A stretch of 9,575 nucleotides of DNA from Thermoproteota archaeon (lineage in GTDB: Archaea > Thermoproteota > Thermoprotei_A > Sulfolobales > Desulfurococcaceae), in NCBI GenBank assembly GCA_013154205.1, contig JAADCY010000250.1, forward strand, positions 1 to 9,575. The letters are read 5' to 3'. Under the pieces are notes generated by a model. That model saw nothing but the letters and a program-made list of their open reading frames with translations, searched no databases and was not told where the DNA came from. Position 1 is the first letter of the stretch. Every line of letters begins with the position of its first letter. Below, piece by piece: positions 1-6,393 of this stretch. Both the position numbers and the translations under genes were made by a program.

Positions 1-48
1 TGCACCCAGGAACCTGGCTCCGGCGATGTGGGCGGTTAGCCGTACCAT
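1..48 (-). CDS. possible 5' end of a gene leaving the window (partial)
   Basis: An ATG at 46-48 (minus strand) opens a frame of 16 codons that runs off the left edge without a stop (MVRLTAHIAGARFLGA). A TATA-like element (TTATATA on either strand, 72-78) is centred about 27 bp upstream of the ATG, which fits a leaderless archaeal first gene. This stretch is much more GC-rich than the AT-rich spacer beside it, as expected for a coding start. The product is not recognised. The plus-strand frames here are closed by stops within the first 60 bases, so they could only be 3' tails of a gene. Confidence 0.42.
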   Translation of the reverse strand, partial: MVRLTAHIAGARFLGA

Positions 49-71
49 ATAGTAATTTGTAATATTATACC

Positions 72-78
72 TTATATA
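72..78 (-). promoter_or_regulatory. TATA-like element for the left-edge gene
   Basis: TTATATA/TATATAA within a strongly AT-rich spacer, centred about 27 bp from the minus-strand ATG at 48. The whole 50-180 spacer is AT-rich, so single TATA calls here are weak. Spacing is the main argument. Confidence 0.35.
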
Positions 79-152
79 TTTATAATTATAAAAGTACAAT
101 ACAGAATTAATAATACATGATAAAGTATTTGAATCATTTACAGTTACAAGGC

Positions 153-160
153 TATATTTA
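153..160 (+). promoter_or_regulatory. TATA-like element upstream of aspS
   Basis: TATATTTA at 153-160 would place transcription start near 183 and give a leader of about 30 nt containing the SD at 201-206. A second weak candidate, GTATAGTA at 171-178, would give a leader of about 10-15 nt. The sequence alone does not decide between them. Confidence 0.3.
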
Positions 161-200
161 TTTCCCATCCGTATAGTATTGAACCTATCTAGTGATAATG

Positions 201-206
201 AAGGTG
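201..206 (+). promoter_or_regulatory. ribosome binding site that decides the aspS start
   Basis: AAGGTG lies 7 nt before the GTG at 214 and 4 nt before the TTG at 211. The adk gene in this same window has AAGGTGTT placed exactly 7 nt before its ATG. That identical motif and spacing favour GTG 214 over TTG 211. An in-frame TGA at 208-210 rules out any start further upstream. Confidence 0.55.
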
Positions 207-213
207 TTGATTG

Positions 214-1467
214 GTGCGTGTATGCGGCTGGATAATCCGGAAGAAAGCCTTCGGCAAAATAGTAATCCTCGAGATCAGCGGGAATACTTCTTCTAGACCA
301 TACGTCTTAGCGCTTAAGAAGGATAGAGAGCCCCAGCTCTTTGAGCTAGCGAAAGAACTACCTATTGGGACCGCGCTGTGCTTCGAAGGAGAACTTGCCC
401 CGGAGCAGAAGAGCAAGAGAGGAGTAGAATATATAGCTAGAGAGATCAAGGTTTACTCTAAGCCCCTAGAGCCCTTACCCGTTGATACTATTGGAAAAGT
501 CCCAGCTCTCCTCGACACGAGGATCAAGTACAGGTATCTCCTCCTGAGAAACCCAGCTGAAAAAGCAATCTTCAAGATCAGAGAGTCAATGCTTAAAGCC
601 GCTAGAGAATATTTTGTGAAAAACGGTTTCATGGAGGTACAGACGCCTAAGATTGTTGCTGCGGGTGCTGAGGGAGGAGCAACACTATTTCCAGTGAAGT
701 ATTTTGAGTACGATGCATATCTGAGCCAGAGCCCACAACTATACAAGCAGATGCTCATGTCAAGTATACCGCGCGTCTACGAGATCACACCCTATTTCAG
801 AGCAGAAAAATTCGATACACCGAGGCATCTTAACGAGTCATGGGGTATCGATGCAGAGATAGGTTTTATTGAGTCAGAAGAAGATGTAATGCACGTGCTC
901 GAGAACTTGATCGCATATATCGTTGACTATATCAGGAAGAATAACCAAGAAGAACTAGAGATCCTAGGCGTTGAGCTCAAACCCTTATCAGTTCCATTCA
1001 AACGTATAACATTCGAAGAAGCAGTAGAAATCCTTAGGTCAGAGGGGATAGAAGTACCTGAAGGAGAAGATCTGACCGAGGCGGCTGAGAAAAAGCTCGG
1101 CGAGATCATGGCTTCTAAAGGATACGATATATTCTTCATAACGAGATTCCCGTGGAGCGCTACAGGGTTCTACTATATGAGGAATGAGGACGGGACAACT
1201 CGGAAGTTCGACCTAGATTATAAAGGCCTCGAACTATCAAGCGGTGGGCAGAGAGAGCATAGATATGATAGATTAGTCGAGGCGCTCCGCGACAAGGGCC
1301 TCAACCCTGAAGGCTTCAAGTTCTATCTGGAGGCATTCAAGTATGGTATGCCACCACACGGTGGGTTCGGCCTAGGTGTTGAGCGGTTGCTTGTTAAACT
1401 CCTTGGCCTAAGCAATGTTAGGGAAGCGATCCTGTTTGTCAGAGACAGGAACAGGCTTGTACCATGA
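214..1467 (+). CDS. aspS: aspartyl-tRNA synthetase, archaeal type
   Basis: Class IIb synthetase that charges tRNA with aspartate in the cytoplasm. Counting from GTG 214 (417 aa): an N-terminal OB-fold anticodon-binding domain (about 1-90) beginning at the conserved VCGW strand; motif 1 region GFMEVQTPKI near 138-147; substrate loop QSPQLYKQ at 172-179; motif 2 FRAEKFDTPRHLNE at 195-208; the DLDYKGLELSSGGQRE block near 334-348; and motif 3 GGFGLGVERL at 383-392. The SSGGQRE context and the QLYKQ loop are those of AspRS rather than archaeal AsnRS. The N-terminus is about 16-18 residues shorter than I recall for Thermococcus AspRS, and an in-frame stop just upstream shows this is real for this frame. 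The OB strand reads GWII where Thermococcus has GWVW. Whether the enzyme also charges tRNA-Asn cannot be told here. Next gene adk lies 84 bp downstream. Confidence 0.95.
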   Translation: MRVCGWIIRKKAFGKIVILEISGNTSSRPYVLALKKDREPQLFELAKELPIGTALCFEGELAPEQKSKRGVEYIAREIKVYSKPLEPLPVDTIGKVPALLDTRIKYRYLLLRNPAEKAIFKIRESMLKAAREYFVKNGFMEVQTPKIVAAGAEGGATLFPVKYFEYDAYLSQSPQLYKQMLMSSIPRVYEITPYFRAEKFDTPRHLNESWGIDAEIGFIESEEDVMHVLENLIAYIVDYIRKNNQEELEILGVELKPLSVPFKRITFEEAVEILRSEGIEVPEGEDLTEAAEKKLGEIMASKGYDIFFITRFPWSATGFYYMRNEDGTTRKFDLDYKGLELSSGGQREHRYDRLVEALRDKGLNPEGFKFYLEAFKYGMPPHGGFGLGVERLLVKLLGLSNVREAILFVRDRNRLVP

Positions 1468-1514
1468 AAACATCCTAGAATAACACGTTTTATCCTTAAA
1501 CCACATAGTTTCAC

Positions 1515-1552
1515 TTCAAGAATACAAAAGTACTGGTTAAGGTGTTCTTGAA
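1515..1552 (+). promoter_or_regulatory. possible RNA hairpin over the adk ribosome binding site
   Basis: The arm TTCAAGAATAC (1515-1525) is complementary to GTGTTCTTGAA (1542-1552), giving 11 pairs with one G-U in RNA. The right arm contains the end of the SD (AAGGTG, 1539-1544) and ends on the first base of the adk ATG (1552-1554). It could hide the SD in read-through transcripts from aspS. A TATA-like TTTTATC at 1488-1494 would start transcription near 1517 and leave most of the left arm in the leader. A role in regulation is inference. Confidence 0.35.
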
Positions 1553-2229
1553 TGAAGATCATACTCATAGGTCCTCCGGGTGCTGGGAAAGGAACCTATG
1601 CCAAGTACTTCAGCAAGAAATACTGTATTCCGCATATCAGCACGGGAGATATATTCAGGGCCGAGATAGCGAACGGCACTGAACTCGGTAAGAAGATAAA
1701 AGAATATGTTGAGAAGGGCCTCCTCGTCCCCGACGAGATAGTGATCGAGGTGGTTAAGAAGAGGCTGAGCCAGCCCGATACCCAGAAAGGATTCATACTT
1801 GACGGATTCCCAAGAACGATCAAGCAGGCCGAAGCGCTTGATCAATTCGCGAAGATCGACGCCGCAGTACACATATATATTGATATGGAAGAAGCCGTTA
1901 GAAGGCTCAGCAACCGTTATGTCTGCCCTAAGTGTGGTAGGTCATATAATCTATTGTTCAACCCGCCCAAAAACGACCTTACATGTGACGACTGTGGAAC
2001 GAAGCTTATCAGAAGAAAAGATGATGAGCCCGAAATAATTAGAAAGAGATACAAGATCTACTATGAGACCTTTCAGCCAATCATAGATTACTATAAGAAA
2101 AAGAACATACTAATCGAGATCGATAACACGCAGGGAAGCGATAAAGGTATACCATTGCTGGAGAGAATACTGAAGGAGAAAGGCATACTTAGGATAGAGC
2201 CCTGCAATCCAGATGTATCGATAATCTAG
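1552..2229 (+). CDS. adk: adenylate kinase, long zinc-lid form
   Basis: Catalyses reversible phosphoryl transfer ATP + AMP to 2 ADP in the cytoplasm. The 225-aa protein has the Walker A loop GPPGAGKGT at 7-15, the AMP-site STGD at 30-33 with R36, DGFPRT at 84-89, and a long LID domain with a four-cysteine zinc site (C125, C128, C145, C148). After the LID comes RRKDDEPEIIRKR, which supplies the usual lid acids and arginines. The architecture is that of the monomeric bacterial-type long enzyme, not the short trimeric archaeal AdkA known from Sulfolobus and methanogens. ATG 1552 has the SD AAGGTG 7 nt upstream. A tail of about 15 residues (ending PCNPDVSII) follows the last helix. The next gene starts 19 bp downstream on the same strand, so cotranscription is likely. 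Confidence 0.96.
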   Translation: MKIILIGPPGAGKGTYAKYFSKKYCIPHISTGDIFRAEIANGTELGKKIKEYVEKGLLVPDEIVIEVVKKRLSQPDTQKGFILDGFPRTIKQAEALDQFAKIDAAVHIYIDMEEAVRRLSNRYVCPKCGRSYNLLFNPPKNDLTCDDCGTKLIRRKDDEPEIIRKRYKIYYETFQPIIDYYKKKNILIEIDNTQGSDKGIPLLERILKEKGILRIEPCNPDVSII

Positions 2230-2231
2230 AC

Positions 2232-2249
2232 AGGAGGATAAAAGCTCCT
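2232..2249 (+). promoter_or_regulatory. strong SD with a hairpin that could mask it
   Basis: AGGAGGAT (2232-2239) is the strongest SD in the window, but it lies 9-10 nt before a TTG start at 2249-2251. The bases AGGAG (2232-2236) are perfectly complementary to CTCCT (2245-2249), which ends on the first base of the TTG. The SD and start could therefore close into a 5-bp stem with an 8-nt loop. A TATA-like TTATATATA follows at about 2262-2270 and could instead drive a short transcript starting near the in-frame GTG at 2300. Confidence 0.35.
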
Positions 2250-3190
2250 TGATCCCGCGCCTTATATATATACAAACAAAATTTTATTCAAAAACACATG
2301 TGAAAAGAACTGGTCTCGACTCCTTCTTAAACAGAAATACTGAGCCGATAGAAATACTAAAATACAAAGTATTACTTGACGGTATAATACTCCAGGAGAC
2401 CGGTACTACGAATTTACACATAGCAAGCGTCAATGATAAGGTCATTATCAACAGAGGATTTAACGAGTACTGTCACTGGCACAACGGTCCCCTAGATAGA
2501 AAAGATAATCCACTTGAAAGAACGTATTGTCTAAAACAACCAGTCAGTGAACTCGGCTTCTGTAGAGAACATCTACATAGTGATAGAGCGATCTATATCA
2601 AGTGTTTCGGAACAGCTGGTCTAGAAAGCATGAGAAACTGTATCGTATTAGATAAGAAATATGGTGAGAAAATAGAGTATGTTGTTTACCTTCTTAGCTA
2701 TGGCCAGGACTCAGTTAAGGTTGGTACTACCCGTAGTTTTCGAGTCTACGAGCGCATAGCGGAACAAACACACGTAGTGGCGACGTTGCTTACGAGGACT
2801 AAGAGCGCTTATAGGGCACGAGACATCGAAGTCAGAGCAGGAAAACTACCATGGCTAACGGAGAGACCGCGGAGAAGCATTAAGAACGTGATCTCAAAGC
2901 CCATACAGCCCTCACTCTATAGGTTAAAGAGCTTCAGGGAGAAAACACTGCGTGCACTAAAAATACCTGGAGAACACGAGCCGATATACTTCCAAGTAGT
3001 CCCGGTTGACGATATCAGCTACTATATGAGAGCTAAAGAGACGCGATTATCAGACATAGATGGGAGAGAACTAGAAATACTCGGGTTCTGGGGAGGATAT
3101 CTACTAGTTAGTGAGACCAGCACCAATAACTACTACTTGATAAAGTCAAAGGATCTACTCCATAAAGACACCGTCAAAATTATTTCTTAG
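2249..3190 (+). CDS. DUF2797-like zinc and GIY-YIG-like protein, function unknown
   Basis: I assign this to the DUF2797 type from pattern, not from a search. The 313-aa protein has a putative zinc site in its N-terminal half (C75, H78, C94, C105, H108) and then a block YVVYLLSYGQDSVKVGTT at about 144-161, followed by R162, R165, E172-Q173 and the IEVRAG helix near 193-198. That core resembles the strand pair and Arg/Glu layout of GIY-YIG nucleases, as in bacterial DUF2797 proteins (VKVGxTR...Q...IE). Biochemical function is not established. The TTG start at 2249 follows a strong SD at an unusually long spacing. The alternative GTG at 2300 would remove 17 poorly conserved-looking residues. It follows adk by 19 bp and overlaps the convergent Lrp gene by 11 bp at its 3' end. 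Confidence 0.8.
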   Translation: MIPRLIYIQTKFYSKTHVKRTGLDSFLNRNTEPIEILKYKVLLDGIILQETGTTNLHIASVNDKVIINRGFNEYCHWHNGPLDRKDNPLERTYCLKQPVSELGFCREHLHSDRAIYIKCFGTAGLESMRNCIVLDKKYGEKIEYVVYLLSYGQDSVKVGTTRSFRVYERIAEQTHVVATLLTRTKSAYRARDIEVRAGKLPWLTERPRRSIKNVISKPIQPSLYRLKSFREKTLRALKIPGEHEPIYFQVVPVDDISYYMRAKETRLSDIDGRELEILGFWGGYLLVSETSTNNYYLIKSKDLLHKDTVKIIS

Positions 3191-3722
3191 AATTCCTCTT
3201 CTTCAGCCTTAGAACGGGCAGGCATCCACTACATAACTGTAGTTGGCGCCAAATACAATCTAGGCATGATGCCTCAGGATTCTTAACTGGTATTTTAAGG
3301 TCTTTCGGCAACTCTCCATACTCGATCTCATAAGCCACTAAACCATCGTTATAGAGCTGCTTCATGCGTTCTACAAAGAATATTATCTCCATCTTATTTT
3401 TAGCATAAACCATCGCTATAACATCGTGTGAGTTGTTCTTCATAATTCCTAGGACGCGGTTGCACTTGCTCAGCAACCTCAACAATTTTTCAGGATTCTC
3501 AACACTAAACCTAACGTAAGCAGCTACATTGCCAGAAAGTTTTATCGATACAAGTGGTTTGATCTCGAGTAATCCCTTGTCTATGAGCCTCTGTATTCTA
3601 TTTCTTATGCTTGTATAACTGAGACCTGTGAGCTCGGAGAGTTTAACAAGGCTTACTCTGCCGTCCTTCGACAATTCTTTTATCAAGATGGCGTCCATGC
3701 TGTCAACGTTGTTGTTCGCCAT
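3180..3722 (-). CDS. Lrp/AsnC-family regulator with a four-cysteine C-terminal tail
   Basis: DNA-binding regulator. Numbered from ATG 3722 (180 aa): an N-terminal helix-turn-helix at about 22-54 (RVSLVKLSELTGLSYTSIRN), then an alpha/beta RAM-like effector/oligomerisation domain at about 62-142. After the RAM domain comes a tail with CLDC (153-156), seven residues, and CSGC (164-167), ending in a Lys/Arg-rich stretch. Plain Lrp/AsnC proteins usually stop after the RAM domain. The CxxC-x7-CxxC tail could hold zinc or an Fe-S cluster. It does not fit the TRASH metal-binding pattern as I recall it. The ATG has GGTG 9 nt upstream. A GTG at 3734, close to the predicted transcription start, would add four residues and be almost leaderless. 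The target genes and effector are unknown. The 3' end overlaps the convergent DUF2797 gene. Confidence 0.88.
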   Translation of the reverse strand: MANNNVDSMDAILIKELSKDGRVSLVKLSELTGLSYTSIRNRIQRLIDKGLLEIKPLVSIKLSGNVAAYVRFSVENPEKLLRLLSKCNRVLGIMKNNSHDVIAMVYAKNKMEIIFFVERMKQLYNDGLVAYEIEYGELPKDLKIPVKNPEASCLDCIWRQLQLCSGCLPVLRLKKRNSKK

Positions 3723-3759
3723 AAGCGCTGGCACCGTTAAAGAGTTTCCGATAAACCCC

Positions 3760-3765
3760 TTATAA
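3760..3765 (-). promoter_or_regulatory. TATA-like element for the Lrp-family gene
   Basis: TTATAA at 3760-3765, within minus-strand GAGTTATAAGGGG, predicts a transcription start near 3736. That is 2 nt before the GTG at 3734 or 14 nt before the ATG at 3722. It lies in the 60-bp gap after the NMD3-like gene, so the regulator probably has its own promoter as well as possible read-through. Confidence 0.5.
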
Positions 3766-3782
3766 CTCCATATGTTATTACA

Positions 3783-4505
3783 TCATTTTTTCTTTAGACT
3801 GATATGGAGCCTAGTTCTGGGTTTTCCACTACGTGTTCCCGCTACTTCATAGTTTTCCTTCACGATAAGGCCGAGCCTATGGCTCAGTTTTCTCGCTAGT
3901 TTCCGTGCGGCACCTTGGCTATAGAAGTAAATATCTAGACCATTATGCGTCTCTATGGCCTCAATATAATCGCGACCCAGTCTGGGTTCCTTAAAGAACT
4001 CGTCCTCTATGACTTTCTTAATCTTGTCAAGATTTACTCCACGTATCTGTATAAGCGCCTCATATTCCCTGCTATCATACATTACGCATCTAGGACACTT
4101 GGTTGGCCTAAAGAATATTGTTAGTCTTAATGGGACTTTGAACGATGCTTCACCGTATTTACCAGCTATAATGATATCGATGTCTGTATGCCATGAAGGC
4201 GTTGAGGCAAATCTATACCCATCTATCTTGAGCTCGCTGACGCCTTCAGAATATCTTATCTTATCACGGATATAGTTATGCACGATGTAATCTATGGCTG
4301 ATTCAAAACCATCTGTGTCGATCCATTTAAACCCGATCTTCAGCGAGCCGCAGACCTTGCATAAGTCGAAGTAGAATTTATCCTGCTCTAAACGTATGAG
4401 TTCTCCTCTCTTAATCCTGCACTTCAAACAAACAGAGCCTATTACGGGGTTATCTGGAGAATCCATGCTTCCACAGTAAACACAGAATCTAGTCAATATG
4501 AACAC
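3783..4505 (-). CDS. NMD3-family protein, probable 50S ribosomal subunit maturation factor
   Basis: Counting from GTG 4505 (240 aa), four CxxC pairs are seen: C8/C11, C26/C29, C49/C52 and C137/C140. The last pair lies in KCPRCVMYDSREYEALIQIR, the hallmark of the NMD3 family. A basic C-terminal part follows (RLGLIVKE, RSGKPRTRLHISLKKK). In eukaryotes NMD3 binds the 60S subunit and supports its nuclear export. Archaea have no nucleus, so a role in late 50S assembly is inferred. The start is uncertain. GTG 4505 has no SD, while TTG 4496 has GGTG 6 nt upstream and would give MTRFCVYCG, a more typical NMD3 beginning. With GTG, the gene overlaps the upstream PAP2-like gene by 17 bp. With TTG, the overlap is 8 bp. 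Either suggests translational coupling. Confidence 0.9.
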   Translation of the reverse strand: MFILTRFCVYCGSMDSPDNPVIGSVCLKCRIKRGELIRLEQDKFYFDLCKVCGSLKIGFKWIDTDGFESAIDYIVHNYIRDKIRYSEGVSELKIDGYRFASTPSWHTDIDIIIAGKYGEASFKVPLRLTIFFRPTKCPRCVMYDSREYEALIQIRGVNLDKIKKVIEDEFFKEPRLGRDYIEAIETHNGLDIYFYSQGAARKLARKLSHRLGLIVKENYEVAGTRSGKPRTRLHISLKKK

Positions 4506-5175
4506 CGATAATATTGGTTGTCATGTACTGGTATATAATCCACGATAATGTAGTTGTTGTAACTGCTGTTATAAATCCGAGCAGTAACTGTGTAATACTA
4601 TGTCTACGTAAAACATATCTTGAATACATGACAATGAGTGCAATGATCAAGAGTATTATCGAGTCAATATAGAGTCCTAGATAATATAGTGTCAGCGCGG
4701 GGCCCACGACGCCTATAGTGTGAAGACTAACTTTCGTCCATAGATTCAATAAGATCGCGACAATACTGTTCATGAGATATGCTAGGCTGAGAAACAATGG
4801 GTAGCCGGGCCAATACATCGCGAAGAAAACAACCGAGAACAGATAGTTCAGTATAACTAGGATAAAGGGCTTGAAACGATGCTTTTTCTCAGGATAATCC
4901 CATTCTATCCCATGCCTTAGAGCCCATAGTGTCGGTATTAATAAGGGAGCAATAGCAAGCGTAATGATCATCGTTACGAGTACCAAGTAATCACCGCCCA
5001 TGCATAGCCAAGTCCTTACAGCGACATATAATCCTATGAATGGTGCTGAGAAAACCAGTGATACAGCAGTGGCGATATTTCTCAGCATTACATCCCACGC
5101 CTTATCGTTGATATTATATTCAGAAACTCTAGGAGTTCTCCTGTTTTTGTTCTTTACCCGAAGCCTTTTTTCCAA
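4489..5175 (-). CDS. PAP2-like integral membrane protein
   Basis: The 228-aa protein has about six or seven hydrophobic segments (roughly 36-56, 62-84, 103-122, 127-146, 153-186, 197-217). Three regions recall the PAP2 phosphatase superfamily: DYPEKKHRFKPF at 93-104 (motif 1 area), KVSLHTIG at 148-155 (SxH in place of PSGH), and SRYVLRRH at 185-192, an exact SRx5H. The Asp that usually follows motif 3 is a Gln (Q196). A lipid-phosphate or polyprenyl-phosphate phosphatase is possible but not proven. The substrate is unknown. The TTG start at 5175 gives a Lys/Arg-rich leader and overlaps priL by 47 bp. Because the priL tail is also Lys-rich there, the leader may be an artefact: ATG 5088, just before the first membrane segment, would leave a 40-bp gap instead. 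It lies between priL and the NMD3-like gene. Confidence 0.85.
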   Translation of the reverse strand: MEKRLRVKNKNRRTPRVSEYNINDKAWDVMLRNIATAVSLVFSAPFIGLYVAVRTWLCMGGDYLVLVTMIITLAIAPLLIPTLWALRHGIEWDYPEKKHRFKPFILVILNYLFSVVFFAMYWPGYPLFLSLAYLMNSIVAILLNLWTKVSLHTIGVVGPALTLYYLGLYIDSIILLIIALIVMYSRYVLRRHSITQLLLGFITAVTTTTLSWIIYQYMTTNIIGVHID

Positions 5176-6253
5176 GCTTTTTCTTTCTCCATAAATTCCG
5201 TCTGTAAACAGTTAATGGGTTCTTGGCGCCGCAGTCCCCGACTATTGGGCATAGTCCTAGGCTTTTCATGGTTTGACAGCTGTATGGCATGTATTGTTTT
5301 CTACTTCCCCTTAGCCCCGCGATATGCTCAATCTGGTAACGCGCAATCTTCTCGTTGAAGTCAGGCACGTTTCTAAAGAGTTCTAGAATATCATCTACAT
5401 CCATACCGATCCTTGCGAGGAAGGCTGTTATTGTAAAGCGGGCTTGATGAGAAAGGTTTTCTCCGGAGCGGAGTGCCTCAACTATTTTTGACATGCAGGG
5501 AGGGAATGATTCGAAATCGATTATACCTATAGCTTCGCTTTTTCCACCTTGTTCTATCGAAACATGTATTCGGTGCCAATTAGTCCTGCTCAGTATTTCT
5601 CTTGCTTTCTCAAGAATCGGTTTAAGTGCTTCTAGATCCACGTTGAGCTTATTGATTTGCTCTTGTATGTATATGGTTATTGCTTCTTCAAGTATTCTTG
5701 GAAAGACCTCCTTGTCTAGGTAAACATATCCTTTATGCACTATCTGGTTTACGATCCTATATTTCGGCTCTCCGGAGAGCCTTGCCGAGAATTTTAGATA
5801 GTCTTTAAAGTAAACTGCAAAAGGCTTTGATATGAATGCTAGTGTTCCACGTATTATTTTCACAGGTATTCTCGGAGGATTCCTCGTCTCAATAATATTT
5901 ATCCCAAGCCTTCTAGCGATCGCGACCAGAGTCGGTATATTTTCATGTCTGAGCTTCTCATACGCGTGCTTAGAATACGCTATAGCTACACGGTTGATAA
6001 GCCTCCTATCGCCCAAAGCTTTAACAACTGATATTAATACATAGTATGCAACAACCTCTTCTTCGGCGCTGAGCTGGCCTCTACTAATATCTCGTCCTCT
6101 GATAATTCTTTCAAGCAGCGTTAATGCTCTCTTACCGATCACGTTCTCTGGATCAGCGAGAGTAGTGAAGGATGCTCCTGGCCAGCGATAATCTATTATC
6201 GAGTTAACGTCAGCAATGAATGGGTAGTAGCTGTAATCTATTATCACGGCCAT
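5129..6253 (-). CDS. priL: DNA primase large subunit, iron-sulfur protein
   Basis: PriL partners the catalytic subunit PriS to make RNA/DNA primers at archaeal replication forks. The 374-aa protein has a helical N-terminal half (about 1-220) for contact with PriS and a C-terminal Fe-S domain with four conserved cysteines: C253 (FPPCM), C326 (YSC), C335 (GLCP) and C341 (GDCG). These are the ligands of the [4Fe-4S] cluster known in archaeal and eukaryotic large subunits. The surrounding blocks LSHQARFTITAFL (near 267-279) and IEHIAG (308-313) are also typical. A Lys-rich tail follows (from about 356). ATG 6253 is the only sensible start, and no strong SD is seen. No PriS gene is in the window. 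The gene heads a minus-strand unit with the PAP2-like and NMD3-like genes. An RNA-rich spacer lies directly upstream. Confidence 0.96.
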   Translation of the reverse strand: MAVIIDYSYYPFIADVNSIIDYRWPGASFTTLADPENVIGKRALTLLERIIRGRDISRGQLSAEEEVVAYYVLISVVKALGDRRLINRVAIAYSKHAYEKLRHENIPTLVAIARRLGINIIETRNPPRIPVKIIRGTLAFISKPFAVYFKDYLKFSARLSGEPKYRIVNQIVHKGYVYLDKEVFPRILEEAITIYIQEQINKLNVDLEALKPILEKAREILSRTNWHRIHVSIEQGGKSEAIGIIDFESFPPCMSKIVEALRSGENLSHQARFTITAFLARIGMDVDDILELFRNVPDFNEKIARYQIEHIAGLRGSRKQYMPYSCQTMKSLGLCPIVGDCGAKNPLTVYRRNLWRKKKLGKKASGKEQKQENS

Positions 6254-6285
6254 AAGTGATTACCCTTCTAGAACCATAGTTTTGC

Positions 6286-6341
6286 TCAGAGGGGACGGAT
6301 ACCGCTCATCGCATACGCTCGCCCGATGGCGTACACATCAC
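6286..6341 (-). ncRNA. candidate box C/D guide sRNA (weaker of two)
   Basis: Read on the minus strand: GTGATGT (6341-6335) as box C with one mismatch, GCGATGA (6312-6306) as box C' with one mismatch, and CTGA (6289-6286) as a perfect box D. Box C to box D is 56 nt, a usual archaeal sRNA size. The D' box is poor: the best site 12 nt after box C is GCGA. The C'-to-D spacer is 16 nt rather than about 12, and no good closing stem flanks C and D. The stretch has 34 G/C in 56 bases, high for a spacer. A TATA-like TTTATC (minus strand, 6377-6372) lies about 26 bp before a plausible 5' end near 6348. A second fold (TACGC/GCGTA plus CGCA/TGCG with an 8-nt bulge) is also possible, so another RNA type is open. 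Confidence 0.38.
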
Positions 6342-6353
6342 TGCGTCTAATCA

Positions 6354-6376
6354 TTATCTTTTGATCACAAAGATAA
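6354..6376. repeat. perfect 8-bp inverted repeat, operator-like
   Basis: TTATCTTT (6354-6361) and AAAGATAA (6369-6376) are exact inverse complements around the 7-base centre TGATCAC, which itself contains the palindrome TGATCA. The 23-bp element lies between the two candidate sRNAs and contains the TATA-like sequence of the downstream one. It lies about 100 bp before the priL start. Size and symmetry fit a site for a dimeric winged-helix or Lrp-type protein. Symmetry in a short AT-rich stretch can also arise by chance. Confidence 0.45.
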
Positions 6377-6393
6377 AGGTTTATGGTATAAGC

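Noticed and set aside
198..296. ATG-started 32-codon ORF overlapping the aspS start in another frame
   Set aside because: It begins before the SD at 201-206, shows no recognisable domain, and ends inside aspS; the aspS frame carries the OB-fold motif.
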